Shown here: in pieces, positions 9,844 to 18,918 of the stretch
Numbering within the stretch: position 1 is the stretch's first letter
How the letters are laid out: each line of letters begins with the position of its first letter
Assembly: GCF_900107695.1 (NCBI RefSeq)
Contig: NZ_FNQP01000009.1
Coordinates: 94,085 to 158,084, forward strand
DNA from: Thiothrix caldifontis
GTDB lineage: Bacteria > Pseudomonadota > Gammaproteobacteria > Thiotrichales > Thiotrichaceae
DNA length: 64,000 nt
Direction of reading: 5' to 3'
Program-made: the position numbers and the translations under genes
Notes under the pieces: generated by a model
Databases searched by the model: none
Seen by the model: the letters and a program-made list of their open reading frames with translations, nothing else
Told to the model about the DNA's origin: nothing

Positions 9844-10299
9844 ATGAAATTGGGCGTTTATGCAGGCATCTTACTGCTACCGTTGGCATTAGGAGCTTGC
9901 TCTATCATGCCATCCAGTAATACTTATACCACTGCACAAGCAGGTACGCTGCAAGAGGTGAAATTTGGCACTATTATCGGTTTACGCAATGTCATGATCC
10001 GCGAAGACAATGCGGAAACAGGCAAAGTTGCTGGTGGAGTGATTGGCGGTGTGGCTGGCAATGATATAGGGCAAGGCAAAGGTCAAATAATTGGCAGTGT
10101 TGCAGGTGCAGTCATTGGCGGTACTGTGGGAATTGCACTTGATCGCAGTATCCAATCAAAACCGGGCGTAGAAATCACTATGCGCTTAGAAGATGGTCGC
10201 ACTATTGCAATAGCCCAATTAGCAGATGAGCGTTTTATGATGGGTGAGCAAGTTAAAATATTAACCAGCCAAGATGGCAAAGCACGCGTAACACATTAA
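9844..10299 (+). CDS. Glycine-zipper outer-membrane lipoprotein, SlyB-like
   Basis: 151 residues. A lipoprotein signal peptide ends in the lipobox LGAC (Cys about residue 19). Residues 59-100 form a glycine zipper (GGVIGGVAGNDIGQGKGQ, then GAVIGGTVGIALD) that could insert in a membrane as a two-helix hairpin. The end is a small beta domain (EITMRLEDGRTIAI, GEQVKIL). This arrangement matches SlyB/PcP/17-kDa-antigen lipoproteins, which are tied to envelope integrity. A hairpin terminator follows at 10305-10334. Confidence 0.8.
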   Translation: MKLGVYAGILLLPLALGACSIMPSSNTYTTAQAGTLQEVKFGTIIGLRNVMIREDNAETGKVAGGVIGGVAGNDIGQGKGQIIGSVAGAVIGGTVGIALDRSIQSKPGVEITMRLEDGRTIAIAQLADERFMMGEQVKILTSQDGKARVTH

Positions 10300-10304
10300 A
10301 ATCG

Positions 10305-10334
10305 AGTGAGCGTATTAATCATAATGCGCTCACT
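10305..10334. terminator. Bidirectional terminator hairpin between convergent genes
   Basis: A 13-bp stem with one G-T pair (10305-10317 with 10322-10334) and a 4-nt loop sits between the convergent genes at 9844 and 10354. On the minus strand it is followed by a short T-rich stretch (GATTTTAA). On the plus strand the T-run is weak. Confidence 0.6.
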
Positions 10335-10353
10335 TACTAACCGTTATCCATGA

Positions 10354-10719
10354 TTAGTCCATCGCTACAATAACATTACTACTACTAACATTACTCAAAT
10401 CGAAAATACGAGAACGGCTAACACTTCCACCATCAAGTGTTACATCAGCCCGATAAAAACCGGGTTCCAACTCAATATTAGCAGAATGTCGATTAATCGA
10501 CCTATCATAAATCTCTTTACCATTCTCTAAACGGTAAACTGTCCATGTTACTGGTTGCATGGCTGGCCCATTATTTAACGTGGCCATTAATAATACTTTT
10601 GACTTAGGTATATCACCCGCTACACCATAAATAGGAGCACTTTGAACTTGAGCTGCCATTGCTGACAAAAAAACCAGCGAAGCTATTGCTAATTGATGAC
10701 AAACTTTTTTAATTACCAT
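10354..10719 (-). CDS. Secreted protein of unknown function
   Basis: 121 residues from the ATG at 10719, which has AAGGTG about 8 nt upstream. The GTG at 10728 sits on top of that ribosome-binding site and is less likely. A signal peptide is clear, with a hydrophobic core LAIASLVFLSAMAAQ and likely cleavage after VQSA. The mature part has alternating beta-strand character (VTWTVYRLENGKEIYD, NIELEPGFYRADVTLDGG) and resembles a small immunoglobulin-like or carboxypeptidase-regulatory-like domain. No family is recognised. It is divergent from suhB and AT-richer upstream. Confidence 0.6.
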   Translation of the reverse strand: MVIKKVCHQLAIASLVFLSAMAAQVQSAPIYGVAGDIPKSKVLLMATLNNGPAMQPVTWTVYRLENGKEIYDRSINRHSANIELEPGFYRADVTLDGGSVSRSRIFDLSNVSSSNVIVAMD

Positions 10720-10937
10720 TTTACACACCTTTTTGCTTGCTCTAGTTATGATTAAATAATCTTAAACATTTACACATCTAAGGTTAATTCACTTAAGTAA
10801 AAATACAATTCGATTTTTTTTCTGACGCAAATAAAAAAACTGTTGGAACTTTCTTTCCTGTTAGTAACACGGTGCAGAAACACGCCTGCTTGTGCTATCC
10901 TGACGCCCCGTAATATCCCCTGTACCGGAGTTTGCTG

Positions 10938-11726
10938 ATGCACCCAATGCTCAGAAAAGCAATAGAAGCCGCACGCGAAGCAGGCGAAGGCATTCGCCAC
11001 TACGCCAACAAAGTGCATAAGCTAGATGTCGAAAACAAAGCACACAACGATTTTGTCAGTCAGGTTGACCGCCAAGCTGAGCAAGGAATTGTGCGCTTGC
11101 TGCAACGCGCCTACCCTGATCATGCGTTCATGGGTGAAGAAAGCGGTAAGCAAGGCGTTGACAGTGATTATGAGTGGATTATTGATCCGCTAGATGGCAC
11201 CACCAACTTCCTTTACGGCATCCCTCACTATTCAGTTTCAATCGCCTTGAAACACAAAGGGCGTTTAGTCGTTGGCGTGGTGTATGACCCGCTGCGAGAT
11301 GAAACCTTTGCCGCAGCGCGTGGTGAAGGTGCTACCTTGAATGGGCGACGTATCCGTGTATCCGAACGCAGCACCCTGCAAAGTGCGTTGTTAGGCACCG
11401 GCATTCCCTTCCGTGCCAATCAGAATCTCGATTTGTACTTGCAAACCATGAAAGCCTTGCTGCCGGATACCGCTGGCGTGCGCCGCCCCGGTTCAGCGGC
11501 GCTTGACCTAGCCTATGTTGCCAGTGGGCGCTTTGATGGTTTCTGGGAATTCGGTTTGAATGAATGGGATATCGCCGCCGGTGTGCTATTGGTTCAAGAA
11601 GCCGGTGGCCTAATTGGTGACATGAAAGGTGACAACACTTTCCTGAAAACGGGCGATGTGGTCGCCGCTAATCCCAAAGTTTTCAAGGAAATGATCAAAC
11701 GCCTGCATCCGGTCATGGCAAGATGA
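10938..11726 (+). CDS. suhB: Inositol-1-monophosphatase family protein SuhB
   Basis: 262 residues from the ATG at 10938. SuhB proteins begin MHPML, matching this start. The TTG six bases earlier is ignored. Metal and phosphate motifs are intact: GEESG, IDPLDGTTNF (the first inositol-phosphatase signature) and WDIAAGVLLVQEAGG (the second). In E. coli SuhB hydrolyses inositol phosphates in vitro and joins the Nus antitermination complex on rRNA operons. CCGGAG lies 8 nt upstream as ribosome-binding site. Confidence 0.93.
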   Translation: MHPMLRKAIEAAREAGEGIRHYANKVHKLDVENKAHNDFVSQVDRQAEQGIVRLLQRAYPDHAFMGEESGKQGVDSDYEWIIDPLDGTTNFLYGIPHYSVSIALKHKGRLVVGVVYDPLRDETFAAARGEGATLNGRRIRVSERSTLQSALLGTGIPFRANQNLDLYLQTMKALLPDTAGVRRPGSAALDLAYVASGRFDGFWEFGLNEWDIAAGVLLVQEAGGLIGDMKGDNTFLKTGDVVAANPKVFKEMIKRLHPVMAR

Positions 11727-11740
11727 ACTAAAATCAGGGG

Positions 11741-12508
11741 ATGAAACAAGCTAACTTCATCCCCTTTGCTTACTGCCTACTATTACTCACGTTGCTGCCA
11801 TTAAGTGGCTGCGAACAACGTGATTCCGCCCCACCACCGCCAACGCCAACGCCAACGCCACCAGTCGAATCAATCGTAGAACCTGTCATCATTCCCGACG
11901 CTGACAAGTTGCAACCCGATGATTCCACCACTGTGAATACGCAACCACCCTCCAATAATCCCACCACCGTAGAGACGCAAAATCTTGCGTCTCTACCACC
12001 GCCGGAGCCGGAAATCATGCCCACGCCTCCCGAAAAACCCAATATCCTGAAAATACCCAAGCTTGCCCAACAAACGCTGCCGAGCAACGAGTTCTCGCTA
12101 CGCTTCCGCGCTACAGGTGAAAGTTTCTACACCGAAATCAACTTGGAAAATGGCATCCTCAATTACACCTATTTTGAAGATACTGATGGACGTTGCGCCC
12201 AATGGGTAAAAAGCACCCCTTGCTGGCAAGAGGAGGATCTCAAAACCATCAGCCTCGCCTTACGCCCCGAAGATCTCGACAATCTGTATGCAGTCATCAA
12301 AGAGAGCGGCGCTCTCTCCCTCAAGCGCGATACCTTTGGTGGCGCAAAAGCTGGGCAGCGCCATTACCGCCAAACCCTTGACATCATGCTTGATGGTAAG
12401 GAAAAGCAACTGGTCTACCAAAGTTTTCCGGGGTCTAGCCCCAAACCCGAAGCCTTCGCTCGCTTAGAAACGGCATTACTCGAATACGCCCGCGACTTGC
12501 CTCATTAA
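11741..12508 (+). CDS. Proline-rich lipoprotein of unknown function
   Basis: 255 residues. A lipoprotein signal peptide ends in LSGC (Cys 24). A low-complexity linker follows, rich in Pro and Thr (PPPPTPTPTPP and a PPEPEIMPTPPEKP stretch, about residues 31-105), encoded in part by a short CCAACG tandem repeat. A globular C-terminal part begins near residue 115 (LRFRATGESFYTEINLENG) with a WVKSTPCWQ pair. No family is recognised. It is 14 nt after suhB and 21 nt before the TauE gene, so may share their transcript. Likely anchored at the cell envelope. Confidence 0.7.
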   Translation: MKQANFIPFAYCLLLLTLLPLSGCEQRDSAPPPPTPTPTPPVESIVEPVIIPDADKLQPDDSTTVNTQPPSNNPTTVETQNLASLPPPEPEIMPTPPEKPNILKIPKLAQQTLPSNEFSLRFRATGESFYTEINLENGILNYTYFEDTDGRCAQWVKSTPCWQEEDLKTISLALRPEDLDNLYAVIKESGALSLKRDTFGGAKAGQRHYRQTLDIMLDGKEKQLVYQSFPGSSPKPEAFARLETALLEYARDLPH

Positions 12509-12529
12509 CACGTCATTGGAAACCTTTTC

Positions 12530-13294
12530 ATGTTCGACTGGACAGCTTATCTATTAGCAGCACTAGCCGCTATGGCAGCAGGTATGATCAACGCACTCGC
12601 GGGCGGTGGCACACTTATCACCTTTCCCACGTTAATTGCATTAGGTATCCCACCCGTAGCAGCAAATGTGACAAGTACAGTGGCGCTTTGCCCCGGCTAT
12701 TTCGGGGCAACACTGGCACAACTCAACAACATCCGCAGCCAAACACAACGCTTGTGGTTGACATTACCAGCGGCTGTTTTTGGCGGCATTCTCGGTGGCA
12801 TCTTATTATTGAACACGGAGGAAAAGGTGTTTCAAGCACTGGTGCCATTTCTGATTTTACTGGCATCACTGTTACTTGCCATCCAAACACCCTTACGCAC
12901 TTGGCTTACTCGCCGCTTACAGGCACATAGCGCCCAAGGTATACCCCAGGTATGGGTAGTGCCATTAATCCTATTGGCGGCTGTGTATGGTGGCTATTTC
13001 GGAGCAGGCTTAAGTGTCATTGTACTCGCGGCCCTAGCACTGATTCTCGATGACACCCTAACCCGGCTTAATGCGCTCAAACAGGCCGTGGCATTTGGGG
13101 TGAATGTCGCTACTGCAGTATTTTTCCTATTTTCCGGTAAGGTTGTCTGGGTCTTAGCACTGATCATGGCGATGGGCGCTCTATTAGGCGGCCTTCTTGG
13201 TGGCAAACTGGTAAATGGCATCAATCCCTCCATGCTACGCTGGTTAGTCGTCAGCATTGGGATAATTATTGCTGTCATTTACTGGATCAAGTGA
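12530..13294 (+). CDS. TauE/SafE family membrane transporter (sulfite/organosulfur exporter type)
   Basis: 254 residues with about eight hydrophobic segments. The two half-signatures of the family are clear: AAGMINALAGGGTLITFPTL near the N-terminus and VYGGYFGAGLSVIVLAAL in the middle. Members move small organic or sulfur anions such as sulfite, sulfoacetate or taurine-derived compounds across the inner membrane. The substrate is not shown here. In a sulfur oxidiser sulfite or thiosulfate handling would fit. Its 3' end overlaps the convergent recB by 16 nt. Confidence 0.85.
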   Translation: MFDWTAYLLAALAAMAAGMINALAGGGTLITFPTLIALGIPPVAANVTSTVALCPGYFGATLAQLNNIRSQTQRLWLTLPAAVFGGILGGILLLNTEEKVFQALVPFLILLASLLLAIQTPLRTWLTRRLQAHSAQGIPQVWVVPLILLAAVYGGYFGAGLSVIVLAALALILDDTLTRLNALKQAVAFGVNVATAVFFLFSGKVVWVLALIMAMGALLGGLLGGKLVNGINPSMLRWLVVSIGIIIAVIYWIK

Positions 13295-16200
13295 TCCAAC
13301 GCCTCGATCAATACTAACGCCGGTTTGTGGAAAAATACACCGGATCCTGCCTGTTCTGGTGTCATGCCGCGCAAAAATAAATACAGCGCCCCCCCAACAT
13401 GCTGTTCCCAGTCATACCTCGGCAAACGTTGTTGCAAATAGCGATGCAACGCCAAACAGTAGATAAGGTATTGCAAATAATAATGGTGTTCCGCCATCGC
13501 TTCTTGCATGGCTAACGGGGTGTAATCAGCCAAAGTTCCACCCAGTTCATTTGACTTGTAATCCACCACAAAATATTGCTCCTCCGCCACAAACACCAGA
13601 TCAATAAAGCCCTTCATATAACCAGTAAGCTCATTAAATTTTAGCTTGTCGATAGCATGGTGAATGACCTCCCATTCAAGGGGAAGGTGTTGATGCAGCA
13701 AGGCTTGTAATGGTTTCAGACGTAACCGTTCTACCGGAAAATAGAATTCGAGTTCGTCAAGGCGTTGAGATTTCGGCAGGTCGCAAAGACGCTGATGGGT
13801 AAACGACAAGGGGGTATGTAAGGTATTTTCGAGTAGCTGTGCACCTGCTGCCAACCAGCGTTCTGGCAAACCATGCCGTTTTAGTACGGGACGCAATACG
13901 GTGTCATGCTGTGCTGAAAGCGGTTGGGTAAAATCAAGTTCTTCCAACATTTTATGCAAACAGCTCCCGGCTTTTGCACCACGAGGAAATACATCGCTAC
14001 GGCTGCGCTCAACGATCGGGGTAGTGCGTTCGTTGAGCGCAGCCGTAGCGAATACTAGCGTGTCATAGTCCGGGCGCTCATCTTCTTTGCCTGCCGCTAA
14101 ACCGCTGAAACTACCGACTTTGGGTATCGGTGCATAACGTTGCTGGTAACGGCGGATACTGGGTTGCCATTGCCGATTGTCTGGCTGATAACGTAGCGGC
14201 GTTTCATTCACCGGCAATGTCTCATGGCTGATACAGCCTGCGGACTGCTCCACGAGATGCGCTAATTGGGTATGCATCAAACGCTGACGTTCATCAGGTT
14301 GCATTCCTTCTTTACGCAATTTGCCGAGAATTTCCCTACTCTGCGGCAATGCACCGAACAGCAGCCAACCCAATGCTGAATAGTAGTCGAAATGGTTAAG
14401 GCGTCCGCTCACCAAAGTGACGGTGCAATGGTATTTGGCACGGGTCAGCGCCACATACAATAAGCGCAGGCTTTCAGCTTGTTCAGCCTCACGGAAACAG
14501 CGCCGCGCAGCATCACCCGCTAGAGCATCGGCTTGCAGACGCGAAACGCCTCCGGCTGAACCCGCATCATACCAACTGAACCAAGTGCTGGCTTTGGCAT
14601 CACGTTCCACCCACAAATAAGGGCAATACACAATACCGTACTCTAACCCTTTACTTTTGTGGATGGTGGTAATTTGAACCAAATCCTCGTCACTTTCTAA
14701 GCGCAACTCATGGGCTTCGTCTTTTTCCCTAGCTTCCGCTTTTTGCTGCAACCAGCGAATCAAGGCGTGCATCCCATGGCCTTGCAAGCGGCTCTCGGTA
14801 TGAATGAGTTCTGCCAAGTGCAACAAATTGGTGAGGCGGCGTTCACCATCCGCTAACGCTAATAAGTGTGTATAGCGCTGACGTTGCAACATCCACTGTC
14901 GAAACATCGGCATAAAACCTTGTGTGTGCCATGTTTTATGCCAACGGTGGAAGGCTTCGAGTTCAGCCTCCAGTGAGGTGGGGTGATCGTCCAACCCCAA
15001 CAAGTCTTGTGCAGTAAAACCACACAGTTCAGTCACCAGTGCTTGTTTAAGCGCCGTTTCATTACCCGGCTCGGCAATGGCACGTAATATCGCCCGGAAA
15101 TCAGCCGCTTCACGGGTGCAAAAAATACTGTCACGTGATTTTTGTACACTGGCAATGCCACGTGCCAACAACGCCTGCTTAATCTGCTCACCCTGCTGGT
15201 TTTCTCGCACCAATACCGCAATATCGCTGCTTTCCACCGGGCGGTCGCCAATCTTAGCTGCCCCCATACGGGCAGCATTCAACAAACGGGCAATGTCATC
15301 AGCAACCGCTTCAGCCATTGCAGCCTGTACGCTGGTGCTATTAAAACCCTCCTCCAGCGAATCCCAATCCCACAAACGGATAGGCGACAATGGCGGCTCT
15401 ACCCGCAAACTGTCTTGAGCTTTACCTGCACTAACCATTTCATAAGCAATATCACTGCGGAATGGATTGGCAGATTGATCAAATAGGTGGTTCAACCCTT
15501 GCAACAAATCGGGGTGCGAACGAAAATTATGTTGCAGCGTGTAGTGGTGCTGAGTGCTGTTGGCGGCTTTCAGGTAAGTATAAATATCCGCCCCCCGAAA
15601 ACCGTAAATCGCTTGTTTGGGGTCACCTACGTAAAATACCGGTTGTTCCGGCTTATCGCGGTAGATGCGCTCGAAAATCTCGTACTGAATCGGGTCAGTA
15701 TCTTGAAACTCATCAATTAATGCCGCTTGGTATTTCAGCGCCAAACGCGGTGCAAAATCGGGATGTTGTTCCAAGGCATCGCGCAAATGCAGCAGTAAAT
15801 CATCAAAAGTAAGAATCCCTAATTGCTGTTTCCGCAGTGGCAATTCAGCACGCAGGTGGTGCAGTAATTGCCAACGCAAGTGTTCCAACGCGGCTTGTTC
15901 ACCTTCCTGCTGGGCGTAATCTGCCGCGATTAATGCCTCTACTTGCGCAAAAAACGTATGCTCTGGGGTGGCTTTACCGTCTTTGGTTTTGTCTGTCAGC
16001 ACGCTTGGCGTGAAACGCTCAAGCACCTCATGGGGCAACGCCAACGGTTGCGCAAAATAGGTATCCAGCTTGCCCGCCCAGTTCGGCACATGGCGTTTAT
16101 TGTAAGTGCTACCATTGAGCGCCCCGCCTAGCAATAAGCTGACAATAGCGTCACGTTCACTTACCCACGTCTGCTGACAGGTTTGCAAGGCTTGGGCAAA

Positions 16201-16842
16201 TGCCGTCTGTAACTGCGCAAATGACTCATTCGTCACCTGCGGCATCTCGGTGCGCAAATACGGCTTGCCAATAAAGTTACGCACATCGGCAAGCAAACTG
16301 TCCGGGGTCAGGCTGCGTTTTTGCAATAACCGTAAATGCAGCGCATCGGGTTTCAGGAAATGTTGATACCAAAACTTGTCAGTGAGTTCAGTCAATAAGC
16401 TGTCTTCATTGGTCACCAATTCGGTTTCAAACGGCATTCGTGCTTCAAAAGCATTTTCGGATAATACCCGCTTACAAAAACCATGAATGGTAAATACCGC
16501 CGCTTCATCGAAACTTACCAATGCCAATTGCAAGCGCTGAATGCAGTCATGCAACGGAGTTTCTGTCAGCAATACTTCATACGTTTCCTCATGTGGGCGC
16601 TCTTCCAGAAAGGCCAAGGCATCCGCCAAACGCTTACGGATACGGTCACGTAACTCCGACGTTGCCGCTTCGGTATAAGTCACCACCAAAACCTTGTCGA
16701 CAGTTAGACCATAGACAGCAATGAGACGCAGGTAGAGCCAAGAAATCGTCCAGGTTTTACCGGTTCCAGCGCTGGCTTCGATCAGGTTGGTTCCTTCCAA
16801 GGGTACTGTTTGGGCATTAAGTGTTTGCATGGTAGCGTTCAA
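13279..16842 (-). CDS. recB: Exodeoxyribonuclease V subunit beta (RecB helicase/nuclease)
   Basis: 1187 residues, typical of RecB. UvrD-type helicase motifs appear in order: Walker A EASAGTGKTWT (about residue 22), DEFQDTDPIQYEIF, YVGDPKQAIYGFRGAD, HNFRSHPDLL, TTIHKSKGLEYGIVY and LLYVALTRAKYH. The C-terminal nuclease has GFIDLVF and the DYKSN signature (VVDYKSNELG). It acts with RecC and RecD in double-strand break repair. Neither partner is within the window, so recB is separate from them here. A perfect 22-bp inverted repeat (13994-14051) lies in the linker coding region before the nuclease domain. The end overlaps the TauE-type gene. Confidence 0.96.
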   Translation of the reverse strand: MNATMQTLNAQTVPLEGTNLIEASAGTGKTWTISWLYLRLIAVYGLTVDKVLVVTYTEAATSELRDRIRKRLADALAFLEERPHEETYEVLLTETPLHDCIQRLQLALVSFDEAAVFTIHGFCKRVLSENAFEARMPFETELVTNEDSLLTELTDKFWYQHFLKPDALHLRLLQKRSLTPDSLLADVRNFIGKPYLRTEMPQVTNESFAQLQTAFAQALQTCQQTWVSERDAIVSLLLGGALNGSTYNKRHVPNWAGKLDTYFAQPLALPHEVLERFTPSVLTDKTKDGKATPEHTFFAQVEALIAADYAQQEGEQAALEHLRWQLLHHLRAELPLRKQQLGILTFDDLLLHLRDALEQHPDFAPRLALKYQAALIDEFQDTDPIQYEIFERIYRDKPEQPVFYVGDPKQAIYGFRGADIYTYLKAANSTQHHYTLQHNFRSHPDLLQGLNHLFDQSANPFRSDIAYEMVSAGKAQDSLRVEPPLSPIRLWDWDSLEEGFNSTSVQAAMAEAVADDIARLLNAARMGAAKIGDRPVESSDIAVLVRENQQGEQIKQALLARGIASVQKSRDSIFCTREAADFRAILRAIAEPGNETALKQALVTELCGFTAQDLLGLDDHPTSLEAELEAFHRWHKTWHTQGFMPMFRQWMLQRQRYTHLLALADGERRLTNLLHLAELIHTESRLQGHGMHALIRWLQQKAEAREKDEAHELRLESDEDLVQITTIHKSKGLEYGIVYCPYLWVERDAKASTWFSWYDAGSAGGVSRLQADALAGDAARRCFREAEQAESLRLLYVALTRAKYHCTVTLVSGRLNHFDYYSALGWLLFGALPQSREILGKLRKEGMQPDERQRLMHTQLAHLVEQSAGCISHETLPVNETPLRYQPDNRQWQPSIRRYQQRYAPIPKVGSFSGLAAGKEDERPDYDTLVFATAALNERTTPIVERSRSDVFPRGAKAGSCLHKMLEELDFTQPLSAQHDTVLRPVLKRHGLPERWLAAGAQLLENTLHTPLSFTHQRLCDLPKSQRLDELEFYFPVERLRLKPLQALLHQHLPLEWEVIHHAIDKLKFNELTGYMKGFIDLVFVAEEQYFVVDYKSNELGGTLADYTPLAMQEAMAEHHYYLQYLIYCLALHRYLQQRLPRYDWEQHVGGALYLFLRGMTPEQAGSGVFFHKPALVLIEALDHLIQ
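13994..14051. repeat. Perfect 22-bp inverted repeat inside recB
   Basis: Positions 13994-14015 and 14030-14051 are exact reverse complements with a 14-nt loop. Each arm includes CTGCGCTCAACGA. It is translated in frame within RecB (around ATAALNERTTPIVERSRSD), in the linker ahead of the nuclease domain. The related words CTACGCTCAGGGA in rfbB and CTACGCTCAGTGA in the Alg14-like gene suggest a dispersed palindromic repeat family. Confidence 0.75.
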
Positions 16843-16958
16843 TAGTTTTTCATTTAAATGTCAACCGAATCTGAGCTCAATCGTTATACACATTGAAGAA
16901 AGCCCAATAGTCCCCTAAATAGTTCATTATAAAAATTTCGATAGCCCTTAATACCTTA

Positions 16959-16988
16959 AACCCTCCTGCGCCGGAGGGTTTTTATTTT
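16959..16988 (+). terminator. Terminator-like hairpin
   Basis: An 8-bp stem (16959-16966 with 16973-16980, AACCCTCC/GGAGGGTT) with loop TGCGCC is followed by TTTATTTTTT on the plus strand. It lies just past the 3' end of the minus-strand gene at 16982, whose transcript would form the stem but with a poor T-run. No plus-strand gene leads into it. Confidence 0.5.
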
Positions 16989-17428
16989 TTGGGCATATCC
17001 GCCGGACTGAACTTAACCCGTACCCGCAACTGCCGCAAAACATCCGGCGGCACACTGTCAGACATGACAATCAGCGAATACAATTTGCCGTTCAGAGTCC
17101 GCCAATTCAGCACACACACCCACGGATGCAAAAAGCTGCTGTCATCCAACCGCGCAAAAAATCCAGCAGAAGCAGTACGTACCAAGGCATTATCCACCTG
17201 ATAAAAACGCACTTCCTGCACCGCATTCGGCGCAACCCGGCTAATATGCAAACGCCAGTAATAGCGCAACGACATCACAATCAACACCAGTAAAAAGCCC
17301 TTGCCCCACCAGGGCAGAGCAGGCATCAAACCCACCACTACCGCCGTCAGCAAATGGCTTGCCAGAATGAAAACAGCCAGTCGCCGTGAAGCCCCTGGCT
17401 GCAAATACAAAGGCGGTTGATTATCCAA
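16982..17428 (-). CDS. Small membrane protein, YgfX-like
   Basis: 148 residues. Two adjacent hydrophobic segments (about residues 17-35 and 42-58) are followed by a cytoplasmic domain with WVCVLNWRTLNGKLYSLIVMSDSVPPDVLRQLRVRVKF. The topology and the ending, where a Ser/Asp-rich turn precedes an L-R-R-L-like helix, resemble YgfX proteins, whose E. coli member is linked to cytoskeletal proteins and acts with SdhE. No sdhE is next to it, so the assignment rests on pattern alone. It ends 6 nt before the phosphorylase gene in the same direction and could be its co-transcribed downstream partner. Confidence 0.5.
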   Translation of the reverse strand: MDNQPPLYLQPGASRRLAVFILASHLLTAVVVGLMPALPWWGKGFLLVLIVMSLRYYWRLHISRVAPNAVQEVRFYQVDNALVRTASAGFFARLDDSSFLHPWVCVLNWRTLNGKLYSLIVMSDSVPPDVLRQLRVRVKFSPADMPKK

Positions 17429-17434
17429 ACGTCA

Positions 17435-18175
17435 TCAGCACACTAACGCCCGCAATAACGCTCGTGCGTTCGTCATGCCCACCACTAAATTCTGGTGAAT
17501 ATCCTCCATCGTGATTTCTTCGTTATCTTTGCCCGCTGCCCAGTTAGCCACCACAGCACAAGCGGCATAACAAAGATCCAACTCACGGGCAAGTGCGGCT
17601 TCTGGCATTGCCGTCATTCCCACCAAATCGCAGCCATCGCGTTCCAAACGGATGATTTCAGCAGCGGTTTCCAAACGCGGACCTTGGGTAGCGGCATACG
17701 TGCCACGCGGCACTACATTCAACTTTGCGCATTCAGCCGCTGTCAGTAGGGCATTGCGCATTTCCGTACAATACGGCCAAGAAAAATCAATGTGAGTCAC
17801 ATCGGTCAAACCATCCTCAAAAAAGGTATGCGCCCGCCCGTAGGTGTAATCAATAATCTGATCGGGAATCACCAAACGCATTGGCTGCATTTCCGGCGTA
17901 ATCCCACCCACGGCAGCAATCGCCACAACTTTTTTCACCCCCAAACTCTTCAGCGCCCACAAATTGGCACGGTAATTCACCCGATGCGGGGGGATATTAT
18001 GGGTGTAACCGTGCCGTGCCAAAAACGCGATACGCTTGCCAGCAATCATGCCGTGTGTCACCGGCCCCGAAGGCTCACCGTAAGGCGTATGCACCACTTC
18101 GCGGTGAATCACTTCCAAGCCTTCAATTTCAGTCAAACCCGTACCGCCAATCACCGCAAATTCAATCGTGCTCAT
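17435..18175 (-). CDS. S-methyl-5'-thioinosine phosphorylase (MTAP/PNP family)
   Basis: 246 residues. The fold is that of the nucleoside phosphorylase II family: GGTGLTEIEGLEV, RHGYTHNIPPHRVNYRANLW (the PPHRVNYRAN pattern is shared by methylthioadenosine and methylthioinosine phosphorylases), AAVGGITPEM, and YAATQGPRLETAAEI. In Pseudomonas the close homologue prefers methylthioinosine and releases hypoxanthine plus methylthioribose phosphate. The gene lies 1 nt after hpt, whose product turns hypoxanthine into IMP, which favours that substrate over methylthioadenosine. The choice between the two remains an inference. Confidence 0.8.
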   Translation of the reverse strand: MSTIEFAVIGGTGLTEIEGLEVIHREVVHTPYGEPSGPVTHGMIAGKRIAFLARHGYTHNIPPHRVNYRANLWALKSLGVKKVVAIAAVGGITPEMQPMRLVIPDQIIDYTYGRAHTFFEDGLTDVTHIDFSWPYCTEMRNALLTAAECAKLNVVPRGTYAATQGPRLETAAEIIRLERDGCDLVGMTAMPEAALARELDLCYAACAVVANWAAGKDNEEITMEDIHQNLVVGMTNARALLRALVC

Positions 18176-18176
18176 G

Positions 18177-18734
18177 TCATAACCCTTTTACTGCGTAAAT
18201 ACCGTTGGCATTGCGCCAATATTCCTTGTAATCCATCCCGAAACCAAACACGTAACGATCCGGTAATTCCAACGCAGAAAAATCGCGGTGAATACCCTCA
18301 ACCCGACGTTCATGTTGCTTATCCGCGAGTACCGCCACGTATACCGCAGCCGCACCCTGTTCCTGACACCAATGCGTAATTTCACGCAAGGTATAACCTT
18401 CATCGAGAATATCATCAACCAACAACACATGCCGCCCTTCCAACGATGTATCCGGCTTATGCAACCAAGTAATCGTTTTACTGCCGCTTGTTTCCCCACG
18501 GTAGCGGGTAGCGTGTAAATAATCTTGTTCCAAGGGAAACATCAAGCGCGTCAGCAAATGCCCCGTCAAGATCACGCCGCCAGTCATCACACACAATACC
18601 AGCGGGTTTTTATCCGCGAGTGTCTCGGTAATTTCAGCAGCCATTCTATTCAACATGGCAGCAATATCCTCAGCGGAATACAATAAATCAGCGTCTGCCA
18701 TGGCTCGGGCAGCATCAGCAACTGTGATAACCAT
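18177..18734 (-). CDS. hpt: Hypoxanthine-guanine phosphoribosyltransferase
   Basis: 185 residues. The PRPP-binding signature is VLLVDDILDEGYTL (about residues 104-117). MTGGVILTGHLL and the C-terminal VFGFGMDYKEYWRN, where the base stacks, also fit Hpt. It converts hypoxanthine or guanine with PRPP to IMP or GMP. With the downstream phosphorylase it forms a two-gene operon that would recycle the purine of methylthioadenosine after deamination. Confidence 0.92.
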   Translation of the reverse strand: MVITVADAARAMADADLLYSAEDIAAMLNRMAAEITETLADKNPLVLCVMTGGVILTGHLLTRLMFPLEQDYLHATRYRGETSGSKTITWLHKPDTSLEGRHVLLVDDILDEGYTLREITHWCQEQGAAAVYVAVLADKQHERRVEGIHRDFSALELPDRYVFGFGMDYKEYWRNANGIYAVKGL

Positions 18735-18918
18735 TTGTTCACCTATTGTTCAAACAATCTTGGTATTCTAACTTAAATCAACAAATCGGCATGAAAAAAT
18801 AGAAATAATAACTGCTAGGTATTGCATTAGCACAATCAGAATATTATGATTTGCTTATATTAATGAAACCCTTTTTACGCGCCGACGGGCGCTTTACTCT
18901 CCGCTAGAGGTATATCTC

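Noticed and set aside
10770..11018. 82-aa minus-strand frame over the suhB start
   Set aside because: It overlaps the well-supported suhB 5' end and its promoter region and has no recognisable features.
11838..11858. CCAACG tandem repeat
   Set aside because: Encodes the Pro-Thr linker of a lipoprotein and is too short to be a separate repeat element.
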